A program made the position numbers and the translations under genes. A DNA stretch of 64,000 nucleotides, taken from assembly GCA_036346205.1 (NCBI GenBank), contig JARFJB010001987.1:5355001-5419000 (forward strand). The letters run 5' to 3'. The notes below the pieces were generated by a model, which made no database searches, was not told where the DNA came from, and worked only from the letters and a program-made list of their open reading frames with translations. Shown piece after piece: positions 11,187-20,947 of this stretch (its first letter is position 1; each line of letters begins with the position of its first letter). This stretch comes from Vesta saturnalis (taxonomy: Eukaryota > Arthropoda > Insecta > Coleoptera > Lampyridae).

Positions 11187-12586
11187 AAAATTTGGATTCG
11201 GAGATCACCAAAGCGGAGATTCCAAACACTAAGCTAATAAATGAAATTATTAAAATTTAAAAAATACAAAATGTTAAGCTAATTAAAATATAAGCAATAT
11301 TTAAAAAATAAAAAGGAAATGTACGAAAAAGTACGGAAAATGTGGTGATGTCGGTCAGGAAAGACCCCCCGCAACACCAAAAAAGCTAATGACGCGCTAC
11401 CACCCGCACACGCCACTAGTCGAGAATCAAGGACCCGAAACCTTAAATAAAGTAAAAAACTTTAACTGGTGGGGTTACTGAAGCAAACCACCATCAGGAG
11501 AGAAAAATCCGGTAAAAAAAACTTGAATCTAAGGTAAAAAAACGAACGGAAACCGAAACCTACCATGACCTGAAGGGACAGTGGGCAGAGAACCAGGAAA
11601 CGGTTATCGTGCAACTGTATAAAAAATCTAGGCTAAACGCCACTCCACTCGAGAGTATAAAAATAAAAAATCCTTCCGGACTAACAATAAATAATCGCGA
11701 GATTTGAGGGCGAGAGAGAGAGAGAGAGCGGTTCTATTACCCTACCCCGGTGGTCTCAAACCAAGCCTCCTAGGTACTTAACACAACTACCACTGTCACG
11801 TTCGATAAGTGAGTCAAAATCGGTAAATCCAAGATACGACTATTTCCTTGGCAAATTAGCTCAGGATGCTTCGTCGTGGAGAACAAGAGAGGCCACTCTA
11901 CCCTTCACGAGATTCAGGTTTCATGTTGTTCCACAGTCATCGTCCAAGACTCAACATACCCTAACTAACACGCACGCTTTATAAATAAATCGAAATCTAG
12001 GTGAGTAGCCAAGAGAAAGATGAAGCACTCTTACGAACACAACAACCCCCCCCCCTAAAACTACCAAAACGTCATAATCAGGAAGTGAACTAATCGAGGT
12101 TGACACCAGGCGAACCGAAGTCCTCAAGCACCGTCCAAGAATAGTAACACTACACAAATCAGGAAAAATAAAATAATTAAATTAATCAAAAAATAAAAAT
12201 GTATAGAAGCATTACTAGTTTTCTTATCCATGGTTATGAGTTTTACAAGTCAAATTAACGATCTTCAATTTTATTATTGTAACAATAGCAAATTGTAAAT
12301 CCAATAAAGGAAGGTAATCTGCCTGAGAACTAATGTCCCAAAAAATCGACAATTCAATCGCACGATGGGATCTACATATCAACCATCGTGCTAACAAATG
12401 TAGCAAAAATCATGCTAACCAAATGTAGCAAAAATAAAATAAGTGGTTTGCAAAGCCACAAAAATAATGTGCGAAATAAGCACAAAATAAAATTATTTTG
12501 AAAAATTCTCAAAATAATTAAAAAATATAAATAAGAAAACCAGAATGTAAAAATACTAAAATAGAAAAATAATTAAAAAGAAAGAA
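11187..12586 (-). other. Long 3' noncoding region of gypsy copy 1
   Basis: About 1.4 kb between integrase and the 3' LTR without convincing coding frames. It is conserved with 42265-43655 of copy 2 (for example CTAATGACGCGCTACCACCC and the AGGCTAAACGCCACT segment), so it is a genuine part of the family and may be a 3' untranslated region or a decayed extra gene. A GAGAGAGAGAGAGAG run is at about 11713-11728. Confidence 0.65.
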
Positions 12587-12994
12587 CTAATGTGGTTTCA
12601 AATTCTTAATATGAAAAACACCTAATGGTTTATTATCAATAGGGGTGGCCAATCGGTACGTAGTTTGACCTACCACCTCAATAACTTTCGCTTCAATAAA
12701 TTTTGGAGCTAACTTTTTACTATAATTTTTAGTCGCATCAGATAAAGTAAAATTCTTTTTCCAAACCAAATCGCCAACGTTTAATTTCAACGAACGACGT
12801 CGCAAATTGTAAGATTTTGAATTTCTTTCGTAAGCTGCATGTAAATTTTGTTTAACATGTTTAAAAATAGGTGAAAGTTCATTTAAATCTTGAACTAATT
12901 GTTCACGGTTAGTAATAAATAAATCATCCTCTTTGAAATCCTTTAGTCGACCATAAAAATCTCCAGAAATAGGAACTGTCCGACCAAACGCCAA
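12587..12994 (-). pseudogene. Gypsy integrase C-terminal domain
   Basis: A 135-residue open frame. It contains the 'MAFGRTVPISGDF' choice-of-target segment that follows the integrase core, a Tyr/Arg-rich linker with NSKSYNLRRR, and then the GDLVWKKNF...GVFHIKNLKPH beta-barrel that binds DNA. The stop is near 12587. The start Met is internal to the ancestral Pol polyprotein, so this is a fragment and not a real initiation site. The integrase core with its DDE residues is missing upstream in this copy but present in copy 2 at 44230-44593. The near-identical domain of copy 2 is at 43660-44043. Confidence 0.9.
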
Positions 12995-13439
12995 AAAGGA
13001 AGGTGAAAATTTCGTAGACTCATGAACAGCGTTACGAATTCAATTAAAAACAATTCAACAGAGAAGAAGTACAATCTAAGAAAATAACAAATGGAATTTA
13101 CACACAAATAACACAAAAATATGTTAAACGGTCGCATCTAAACTACTACCATTAAATTTTAAATTATAAACATGAACAGAACTCTTAAAAATTTGTAAAT
13201 TTCCAATTAATTTGGAAAAAATCTTAAGCAGGAATACTAACTGAAGTATTAATATTATCATTATGTGACATAAAAATAAAATAATCTAAATTTGTAATTC
13301 ATTATTCATTTCAAAGTTTTACGTTAAATGGATTCAATAAATTCTAATCAATCGTTACATAAATTTAATAACTGATCGTATAAATATAAAAATTCATTAT
13401 CAAAAGTAATGTAATTCAAGCCTTTCAAAATTTAAATAA

Positions 13440-13730
13440 TTGTATTAACAATTGAATGTTACGAAGTTTATCAATAACAAAACCTAAATATGATAATCGA
13501 GGTTTACAAAATTCACATTTATCTAAATTAATATTTAAATTGACATCACTAAGTTCCCTAAAAGTACTTGAAAAAAAACAATAATATCGTTAAAATAAAC
13601 AAAAACTGATTGGGATAAATCATGTCCTGAAATTGTATCCATAAATCGTTGTAATGTATCATAATCAAAGATTAAATGCATTTTATAGTAATTCCAATTA
13701 CATAAAATGTAATCAAAGCAATTTCTCAAT
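13440..13730 (-). pseudogene. Gypsy reverse transcriptase fragment
   Basis: Minus strand, with FDYDTLQRFMDTISGHDLSQSVFVYFNDIIVF. The catalytic YLDDII box of copy 2 is changed to YFNDII, which removes the first metal-binding Asp. Downstream, the NLNINLDKCEF...RLSYLGF segment can still be recognised with stops and deletions around 13450-13550. The RT N-terminus, protease and gag are absent; only about 400 bp separate this fragment from the primer binding site. Confidence 0.82.
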
Positions 13731-14127
13731 TTAATTTACGTCTCTCACCTATAGTCAACCCTTCTGCTTCATTTACATTTGAAAAAAAAATTTTAATTCT
13801 ACTAATAACTCATCAATATATAAACCATCAACTAAATAATTAAACTTTGACATCGTAAAAAATATTATATAACACAATCAATAAATTTCATTATGTATAA
13901 ACACATAAAAATACCAAGCGTAACACTAAATGGTAACACTCCTTAAAATTCTGTCAACTCTTAACATAATCAAAATAAACAAACAAGTGAGAATAACCAG
14001 CATTGAAACAACAGATCAAGTCCCTTTTTCTGGCCCAGTGTAGTATTAACACACACATGTAATAAAATCTCAAATACAAAGTAATTAAAATAACAAAGCA
14101 ATAAATTTCAATGTAATAAAAATCAAA

Positions 14128-14145
14128 GTCCCTGTTCGGGCGCCA
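14128..14145 (-). other. Primer binding site, tRNA-Lys type
   Basis: On the minus strand the 18-mer TGGCGCCCGAACAGGGAC lies 3 bp inside the LTR. This is complementary to the 3' end of animal tRNA-Lys(UUU), the same sequence used as primer site by lentiviruses. It fixes the element orientation. The corresponding place in copy 2 (about 46105-46128) has lost it. Confidence 0.9.
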
Positions 14146-14148
14146 ATT

Positions 14149-15390
14149 TGTAACAACCAAATTAAACGTCGTCAAAGTATAAACACTAAAACTGGGCCAA
14201 CTTATAACATTAAAACAAAAGCGATGATGTAATAAACAATTTGTAATTGATCGAATGATCTTAATTAATATAACAAATTACCAAATAATAATCGCTACTG
14301 CCGTCGGCTCAATCGGTAAATTGAGATAGGGGAGAGTTCAAATATACTGAGTTTAATTAACGTACCTGAAATACTGCGTGCTTCTCATCTGCTTAATTAT
14401 TTTCACTTATACTCAATTAATAAGAAAAATATGTAATGTGAATAAAAACAATAAAATGGAGAAAGTCTTAAATCTATTCGTTAATTACTAAAAAATCATA
14501 CCTTTAAACAGTTCTGTATATGTATTAATTACCACTGGTGACACATGAAACGGAACGGTCAACTAGATGAAATAATTATAGCATCATTGGGGTGCAATCT
14601 CCAGATCTAAGGTTACCAGCCACACCCCAATGGAATTATCTTGATAATTTATTCTTAATAATTTGAATCCATAATAATCAATGCATTACTTTGAAGTTTT
14701 TAGTATGTAAAAAAAATTGCGATTTATGATGTAAACCAAGTAAAATAAGGTAGTTAAAAAATGGTACTTTAAAAGTAAAAATTAAAAATTAATTCCATTA
14801 CAATTAAAAAATATATGCATTATTAAAGTATGCACAAGGTGTAAACGTATAATATATAAAAGTGTTACAAAGTAAGTAAAAGTGAGTAATTAAAAGTGAA
14901 TAATTAAAAGTGTGTAATTAAAAGTGAGTAATTAAAAGTGAGTAATTAAAAGTGAATAATTAAAAGTGAGTAATTAAATGTGCCTAAAAAAAAGCAAAGG
15001 CTTTAGTTTTAACTATAATGAGAAAAAATAACTTACCATCTACCGATGGCACTTTACACAAATATTTAGGGAAAATTCCCCACAACTACATGCTACGTGC
15101 TATTACATTTAGCAACAAGTGAATTGAAAAAGCTTTCAGAATAACTCAAATGAGCATTTCCCCCTAAAAGTTTTCATGCGTTGCGCGGATACAATAATAT
15201 GAATCCAATTTTTTAAGAAACTCTTTATGAAATATTACACCCAAAAGATATGTTTTAGGAAATGCCAATTAAATTGCCATTCTCAATTCTACATATTAAT
15301 AATTAAAAACTTTTCTAATATTACGCCAAATAAATGAACGATTCTTAAATTAATGTACTTTTTAATACAACCACAAAAAAGGTTGTTACA
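14149..15390 (-). repeat. LTR of gypsy copy 1 (5' LTR in element orientation)
   Basis: 1242 bp, TGTAACAACC to GGTTGTTACA. It contains a small AAAGTGAGTAATTA tandem expansion at about 14876-14975. Similar to 9989-11175 and to the copy 2 LTRs. Confidence 0.95.
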
Positions 15391-16260
15391 GGTTTCCAGA
15401 AAAATTATTCATCGATTATCTTATTCCCTGATGAGGCAGGTTTCGCCAGAAATGGAGCTTTTAACTTCCATAACAATAATTACTACGATTATCATAATCC
15501 ACGCGTTTTCATTGAAACCAATCATCAACAGCAAATCAGTGTGAATGTATAAGCTGGTATTATTGTCATCTCGTTTATTGAGGGCGTTCGGTCCTCCTTC
15601 AATTTCAACTACTTCCCTAATAATTCTTGTAAGGCATGTAGAGGTGCAATTGAACGGGTATTGTTGGGGGTTAATTTGGTGTCCAGTGACTAAATGATGT
15701 GTAGCTAAAGACGGTGATGGTTTGTGCTGCTTAATTGCTAGTTTGTGTTCATCGGATTTCGCAATTAATATTCTATTAGTTTGTCCGGTATCAGTTCTTG
15801 GGTAGTTGTTGCACGGTATCTCATACACTCATTGGTTTTCATAGGGAATTTTGTCTTTCAGACAAAGTTGAATATGATTTGAATACGGTCTAAAGTCGTT
15901 TTTGGTAAATTTCTTTGTTATTCTGTCTGTAATTCCTTTTATATAAGGTATACTAAGAGGAATCTTCCGTCCATTGTTTGACAGGTTATTATTTCTTGGC
16001 CTTCTTACTTAGTTGGTAATTTTCAATATTTCTTGATCTTTATATCCATTTGGAAGTAATATATTTTTTAAATATTTGTGTGTAAATTTACCATTAGGAA
16101 GTCTTGTTATCAGGGTGTCCCCAAAAAAGGGTGTGAATTATTTTCTTCCACATCCATACTAAATTTTATGCTGTCGTGAATTTTGTTAATATGTCCTAGA
16201 AAACTGTTCCAGTTTCCTTTTCCATGGGGCCAAACTACAAATGTCAATATAACGAAGCTA
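15391..16260 (-). pseudogene. Penelope-like element: RT C-terminus and GIY-YIG endonuclease
   Basis: From high to low coordinates: the RT catalytic region (RYID...WPHGK-like, damaged near 16250), the thumb with SFLGHINKIHDSIKF, the PFFGDTLITR strand, and the linker PLSIPYIKGITDRI. It continues with the endonuclease, YEIPCNNYPRTDTGQTNRIL (Tyr of GIY is diverged, second Tyr replaced by Thr-Asp) and DEHKLAIKQH, then THHLVTGHQINPQQ and EVVEIEGGPNALNKRDD. The Arg/Glu positions of the nuclease are still visible. PLEs copy their RNA by target-primed reverse transcription. The RT N-terminal half is missing at 16260, where a second, oppositely oriented PLE piece begins. The 3' end abuts the gypsy LTR at 15390. 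Confidence 0.88.
15421..15485 (+). ncRNA. Hammerhead-like fold, low certainty
   Basis: Plus strand CTGATGA is followed by stem GGC/GCC, then A-GAAA, then AUGGA/UCCAU as a possible stem III, and UAA. UUAUU before the core could pair with AAUAA after it. One extra A precedes GAAA, and the strand is antisense to the PLE coding strand, so chance is not excluded. Confidence 0.22.
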
Positions 16261-16261
16261 A

Positions 16262-16600
16262 TATTTAGGTTTAAAATCTGCAGAATTTAAAGCAGTGGTT
16301 TCAAAATGTTCCATAAATACAAGATTCCTGCTATTCCACTTCATATAAAAGCAATTACAGACAGAACAGCAAATAAATTTCTCCGAAAACGACTTTAGAT
16401 CGGTATTCAAACCACATTCAACTTTGTCCCAACTTTTAAGAAACGCCCAAGACAAAATTCCCAATGAAAACCAAGGAGTGTATAAGATACCGTGCAACGA
16501 CTGTCGAAGAACTTGAATCGGACAAACTAATAGAATATTAATTGCGAGAGCCGATAGTAAGCAATACTGAAAGGTGTGTGTTTGGAGTGAAATAGGAGTA
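16262..16600 (+). pseudogene. Penelope-like element fragment, endonuclease start
   Basis: Plus-strand segments with IPLHIKAITDRTANKFLRK (linker) followed by VYKIPCNDCRRT and IGQTNRILIARAD, the start of a GIY-YIG nuclease domain. It is the same PLE family as 15391-16260 (shared GQTNRILIA) but in inverted orientation, the two meeting near 16261. The Tyr before IGQTNR is a stop codon (TGA) and the domain is cut off near 16600 next to the PolB fragment. Confidence 0.75.
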
Positions 16601-17521
16601 TTACTTTCGATACCATGGCACCTTTTCCTGGAATGCAAAATTTTTGAATTGTAAATTCATTTCCGCTTCGGTAGGCAGCCTAGTAGAGCATTGATTAAGT
16701 TGCTGACAGTGAGTGGTATGTTTTTGTAGAAGGCGATCTGAATAAAAATTGTTCAAGCATCGGTAACAAATAAATTTCTTGCCCTTATAATTCGATATCT
16801 GTTTTGAAAATAAAGCTGACATATTTTTAATCCATGTGAAATGGTATACAGTGTTATCCGCGGCCGAAAGTATTAAAAGATTTATAGGTTCTTTATCGCT
16901 TTGCTGATTACTCAATACAAAGGGTACAACTTTTTTACCATTTATGCAGTACAAATTAATTGCGATGTTGTTTAGATTCTCAAATTTTTTTACATTATCC
17001 AGCTGAATGGGGAAGTGAATTGAATCAAAATTCAAAACGTCTAGAAAATGAGGATAGCTAGAAGTTCGGTCTGATTTTTGTGAAGCAGGATATAATGCCG
17101 AAACAACAGCCCACAGGAAGCAATACTCATCGTTATTTTTAACATTAACAACAGCATACTTTACTTCTATGAAGCGTGGAACTTTAACATAGGTTGAATG
17201 GCCGCCTCTAAATGGGACATAGCTATTAATATTCACTTTTAAATGTAAGACTTCATGTACTGCCCAACCGGAATCCCTTTCGGAAAACTCCTCTAATTTT
17301 ATCCGTAACTTATCATACACGATTTCATTGTACCAGACACGTATATTGGTTGAAATATCAATAACGCAATTTTTTGTGGCAAAAGTCTTCAACTCAATAC
17401 TATGATTTTGGGGTTGCATAAAATTGCAGCCTAAGACCACATTTACCTTTAGCATAGATTGCCTTAACATTAATTTCACCTTACGTGCAAAACTATTATA
17501 CGTGTTTAGTAAAAATACCAA
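16601..17521 (-). pseudogene. Protein-primed DNA polymerase B, N-terminal part (Polinton/adintovirus type)
   Basis: A 306-residue open frame on the minus strand that resembles the N-terminal region of the type-B DNA polymerase of Polintons/Mavericks and adintoviruses. Landmarks are RDSGWAVHEVLHLKVNINSY (about residues 85-104), a FRGGHSTYVKVPRFI segment, the 'AVVNVKNNDEYCFLWAVVSALYP' segment (about 125-147), and a Cys/His zinc-binding motif CYRCLNNF...HTTHC (about 251-271). It stops just where the 3'-5' exonuclease domain should begin; there the sequence is replaced by the PLE fragment at 16262-16600. The exonuclease and polymerase motifs are therefore absent. This frame has no internal stop, which suggests fairly recent decay. 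The adenain-like protease at the window start is another gene of the same element class. Confidence 0.8.
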
Positions 17522-17910
17522 GGGTCCTTAATGTTTGACATATTGATTATAATTCCTGTTAGCAACCTACCATTAAAACATAGGTCTAGGGGGTACCAAC
17601 GTAATTTATGCATACCTTTTTTATTAACAATTCCACTACCAACTTTCTCTGAAGTGTTCTTTAATCGTCTCAATCTAACCAGATAGCACTTGAGCAATGC
17701 TAAATTGTTCTCAAGCTTAAGCACACTTTCATTGGTTTCATAATAAATTTTATGTTTAATTATATCTTGCAATAGCTTGATATTGGTGTTAACTATACGG
17801 ATGTGCCTCGAAAATTCCTTTTCTGTTTTCAATAAGGGAACAATACGCTTTGTAAAATTAACCATCTCACAACTACTTGGCATACTCATAGCTAGCAATA
17901 TGAAGCACAC
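17506..17910 (-). CDS. Unknown 134-residue protein upstream of PolB
   Basis: An open frame that overlaps the PolB frame by 16 bp on the same strand. Its first 14 residues are mildly hydrophobic. The middle is Leu/Lys-rich and probably helical (KEFSRHIRIVNTNIKLLQDI, then LENNLALLKCYLVRLRRLKN), compatible with a coiled coil or membrane-adjacent helix. A GSGIVNK segment follows. I do not recognise it with certainty. Its place and orientation suggest a Polinton/adintovirus accessory or structural gene, but it could also be the decayed 5' extension of another element. No ribosome-start evidence beyond the ATG. Confidence 0.35.
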   Translation of the reverse strand: MCFILLAMSMPSSCEMVNFTKRIVPLLKTEKEFSRHIRIVNTNIKLLQDIIKHKIYYETNESVLKLENNLALLKCYLVRLRRLKNTSEKVGSGIVNKKGMHKLRWYPLDLCFNGRLLTGIIINMSNIKDPWYFY

Positions 17911-17925
17911 ACGTAATAATGAACT

Positions 17926-18130
17926 TTTAACAAATTGCTCTTCACAACGGTTCTAATCACGATTGTAAAAATATGATGCACAGACTGGTGATTAAGCAAT
18001 AATAGTTACTCTTTACGTTTAACAAATTGCTCTTCACAACGGTTTACAATAAAACTTTTAGTCAGGATTGTAAAAATATGATGCACACACTGGTGATTAA
18101 GTAATAATAGTTGCTTTTTACTTTAGGTAA
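17926..18130. repeat. Direct duplication of about 85 bp
   Basis: Two copies of TTAACAAATTGCTCTTCACA...ATGATGCACA-CACTGGTGATTAAG, starting near 17927 and 18019. The second has a 15-bp insertion. They sit immediately upstream of the minus-strand unknown protein/PolB block. Confidence 0.85.
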
Positions 18131-18254
18131 TTTGTTGTTGTGACGATTGCAATGTATCGACTGACGTGGGACTGTTCTTTATTTACTTATATAGAGATAA
18201 GTTCGGGTAAGATCGGATAAGTTCGGATCACCTTTTCATAAGCTACGACTCAGC

Positions 18255-19825
18255 CAAAACAATGCATCGCCTTTGTTCTCTCATCTGACCTTGAAAATTT
18301 TAAGCATAGACTTTGAAGCGTTGATAATGCATTGTCTTTGTTCTTGATTTCCTAGAATTGAGATAACAATCTATTTTTAAAATAACGTTACAATGGATAG
18401 TCTTTGTTCATTTCTCAGAGGTGTGATCTTGTAAGCATAAACTTTAAATCGTTGACAATGGATCGCCTTTGTTCTTGAAAGTTGATTTCTCAGAATCGAA
18501 GTGTATTTAGATAACAATCTATTTTTATAAATCAACCAGAACAATGGATCGTCTTTGTTCAGTTCTCAGAGGTGTGACCTTGAAAATTGTAAGAATAGAC
18601 TTTGAACCGTCGGCTTGAACAATGCATCGTCTTCGTTATTGATTTCCTAGAATTGAGATAACAATCTATTTTTAGAATAACGGAACAATGAATCGTCTTT
18701 GTTCTCTCATGTGGCCTTGAAAATTGTAAGCATAGACTTTGAACAATGGACCCCCTTTGTTCTAGATTTCCCGGAACTTCAGAAGCTATGACTCAGCCAA
18801 AACAATGAATCGCCTTTATTCTCTCGTGTGGCCTTGTAAGCATAGACTTTGAAGCGTTGACAATGCATCGCCTTTATTCTTGATTTCGTAGAATTGAGAT
18901 AACAATCTATTTTTAGAAATTATAACTGAACAATAGATCGTCTTTGTTCTTTCATGTGGCCTTGAAAAATGTAAGCATAGACTTTGAACAATGGGCCCCC
19001 TTTGTTCTTGATTTCTCAGAATCGAAGTGTGTTTAGATAACAATCTATTTTTAGAAATTATAACGGAACAGTGAATCGCCTTTGTTCTTTTACCTTGAAA
19101 ATTGTAAGCATAGACTTTGAACCGTCGGCTTGAACAATGCATCGTCTTTGTTCTTGATTTCTCAGAATTTTAGAAGCTATGACTCATCCATAACAATAGA
19201 TCGTCTTTGTTCTTGATTTTTCTCAGAATTGAGATGTAGATAACAATCTATTTTTATATCTCGACCTGAACAATAGATCTTCTTTGTTCTCTCATGTGGC
19301 CTTGAAAATTGTAAGCATAGACTTTGAAGCGTTGACAATGCATCGTCTTTGTTCTTGAAAGAGATGTATTTAGAATCTATTTTTATAAATCAACCAGAAC
19401 AATGGATCGTCTTTGTTCATTTCTCAGAGCTGTGACCTTGAAAATTGTAAGCATAGACTTTGAACCGTCGGCTTGAACAATGCATCGTCTTTGTTTTGAT
19501 TTCTCAGAATTTTAGAAGCTATGACTCATCCATAACAATAGATAGTCTTTGTTCTCTCATGTGGCCTTGAAAATTGTAAGCATAGACTTTGAACCGTTGA
19601 CAATGGGCCCTCTTTGTTCTTGATTTCTCTCAGAATTGAGATGTAGATAACAATCTATTTTTATATCTCGACCTGAACAATAGATCGTCTTTGTTCTCTC
19701 ATGTGGCCTTGAAAATTGTAAGCATAGACTTTGAACAATGGGCCCCCTTTGTTCTTGATTTCCTGGAATTGAGATGTGGAATCTATTTTCGACCAGAAAA
19801 ATAGATCGTCTTTGTTCTCTCATAT
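18255..19825. repeat. Minisatellite of about 24 paired inverted HMG-box-like motifs
   Basis: A 1.57-kb array in which a 20-bp core of the form ACAATGCATCGTCTTTGTTC recurs about 24 times every 55-75 bp. The core has AACAATG and CTTTGTT facing each other, so it is an imperfect inverted repeat. Between cores two alternating linkers occur: one with GTGGCCTTGAAAATTGTAAG then GCATAGACTTTGAA, and one with TTGATTTCTCAGAATTGAGA then TAACAATCTATTTTTA. Copies are diverged and linkers are shuffled, so it is a mosaic and not a simple tandem array. No coding meaning is seen; the frames across it are repeats of the same units. Confidence 0.9.
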
Positions 19826-19830
19826 GGGGG

Positions 19831-19975
19831 GAAACGGTTGCGAAGCAGCTATCTGTTTTGGGAAACGGACCCCCTGTTTTAGGAAACGGCTACCTGTTTA
19901 TAGGAAACGGCTACCTGTTTTAGGAAACGGACCCCCTGTTTTAGGAAACGTCTACCTGTTTTGGGGAACCACTTG
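19831..19975. repeat. 20-21-bp minisatellite
   Basis: Five to six copies of TTTTAGGAAACGGCTACCTG or the variant with GGACCCCCTG, head to tail, immediately after the paired-motif array. Confidence 0.92.
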
Positions 19976-20099
19976 AGGGTCCTGGGGGCGTGGCCTTGAA
20001 ACATGTATAGACTTGCTTGAGACCGAGGGCAATGACCTTCAGGAATAGATGCAGGAGGGGATAACCTAAAATTGACGTGGACAATCAACAATCTAGTAA

Positions 20100-20345
20100 C
20101 TTTTCTAGTGACTTTTCCAGTTACTGACCTTGAAGAACTCGTGCAAGCATGACCTTGAAGAGGCGGGGTCACACACCTACCACGTGGCCTTGACAGGAGT
20201 ACAAACCTACCACGTGGCCTTGACTTAGATGGAGTACAAACATATCCTAACACGTGACCTTGACAGCATGGTTGCTACCCCTTGAAATAGGAAATGTTAC
20301 CGACCTTGAAATCCAGTAACTTTTCTGGTGACTTTCTCCAAATCT
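20100..20345. repeat. Short repeats with CACGTGGCCTTGAC and CTGGTGACTTT
   Basis: Three copies of CCACGTGGCCTTGAC-like units between 20175 and 20270, flanked by several TCTAGTGAC/TCTGGTGAC blocks. GTGGCCTTGA is shared with the linkers of the array at 18255-19825, so the whole 18.2-20.3 kb tract has a common origin. Confidence 0.75.
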
Positions 20346-20349
20346 GGTG

Positions 20350-20840
20350 ACAAATCTAGTGACAAAAGTGGGACAGGATCCCTATAGCTATACTACTACT
20401 GCCGATGAACACAAACTAGCAATTAAACAACACAATCCATTATCGTTTTTAACTGCACATCATTTAGACCCCGGACACGAAATTAACCCCAACAATATTC
20501 GTTTAATTGCACTTCTACATACCTTATAAGAAATAATTATTATAGAAGCAGTTGAAACTCCGAACGCCCTCAATAAACGAGATGACACTTCTAGAATGTC
20601 ACAAATTTGGACAATTCCTGGCGTCCCCACTTCCACAGCTTCTACATCATGTACTAGACCAACTACCCGAAGTCAAACACACTCGTCCAGGTGAAATTTA
20701 AGTTAGTTACCCTGAATCGTATTCTGTACTTATTAAAAACTGTTACCTTATTTCAATTTCTGTAATTGTCAACATAAATTCTTGACAAAGGGAACAAAGG
20801 ACGTTCCCGAAACGTTGAATTAAGTTTTACGTTTATTTAC
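20350..20840 (+). pseudogene. Penelope-like element 3' end with endonuclease C-terminus
   Basis: Plus strand. The frame DEHKLAIKQHNPLSFLTAHH followed by DPGHEINPNNI matches the second half of the GIY-YIG nuclease of the family at 15391-16260. ETPNALNKRDD follows after a frameshift, and then a noncoding tail containing a hammerhead-like motif (20781-20820). The 5' part is truncated at about 20360 next to the minisatellite tract, as is usual for 5'-truncated PLE copies. Confidence 0.85.
20781..20820 (+). ncRNA. Degenerate hammerhead-like motif of PLE 3' region
   Basis: CTTGACAA then a 6-bp stem GGGAAC/GTTCCC, then GAAA followed by the self-complementary ACGTT. The order core-stem II-GAAA-short stem III is that of the hammerhead motifs reported in PLEs. 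The CUGANGA core is degenerate (UUGACAA), so cleavage activity is unlikely. Confidence 0.4.
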
Positions 20841-20860
20841 ACAAGTTTTAAAAAAAATAT

Positions 20861-20865
<5 letters not shown>

Positions 20866-20912
<47 letters not shown>
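20866..20912. repeat. (TA)n microsatellite
   Basis: Pure TA tract directly after the PLE 3' end. Confidence 0.97.
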
Positions 20913-20947
20913 AAAATTAAATTTTAAAGTACTTACAGTAAAAGATT

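Larger units (their letters stand above)
9989..15390 (-). mobile_element. Gypsy copy 1, gag-less LTR retrotransposon
   Basis: Two long LTRs in direct orientation (9989-11175 and 14149-15390) flank a 2.97-kb interior read on the minus strand. The right LTR runs from TGTAACAACC to GGTTGTTACA, a perfect 10-bp terminal inverted repeat. The left LTR lacks its first about 80 bp, so no target duplication can be read. A tRNA-Lys-type primer binding site and a polypurine tract are in place. The interior has only part of RT and the integrase C-terminus; gag, protease, RNase H and the integrase core are missing. A better-preserved relative lies at 41127-46518. Confidence 0.92.

Noticed and set aside
9989..15395. 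Target-site duplication for gypsy copy 1
   Set aside because: The left LTR lacks its first about 80 bp, so the true left flank is lost; no matching flank bases were seen.
16258..16638. Minus-strand 126-codon frame between PLE and PolB
   Set aside because: The opposite strand carries the PLE linker and nuclease start in the right order, so this frame is a shadow.
18816..20253. Minus-strand frames across the 18-20 kb repeat tracts
   Set aside because: They only repeat the translated minisatellite units (for example RTKTIYCS); no domain.
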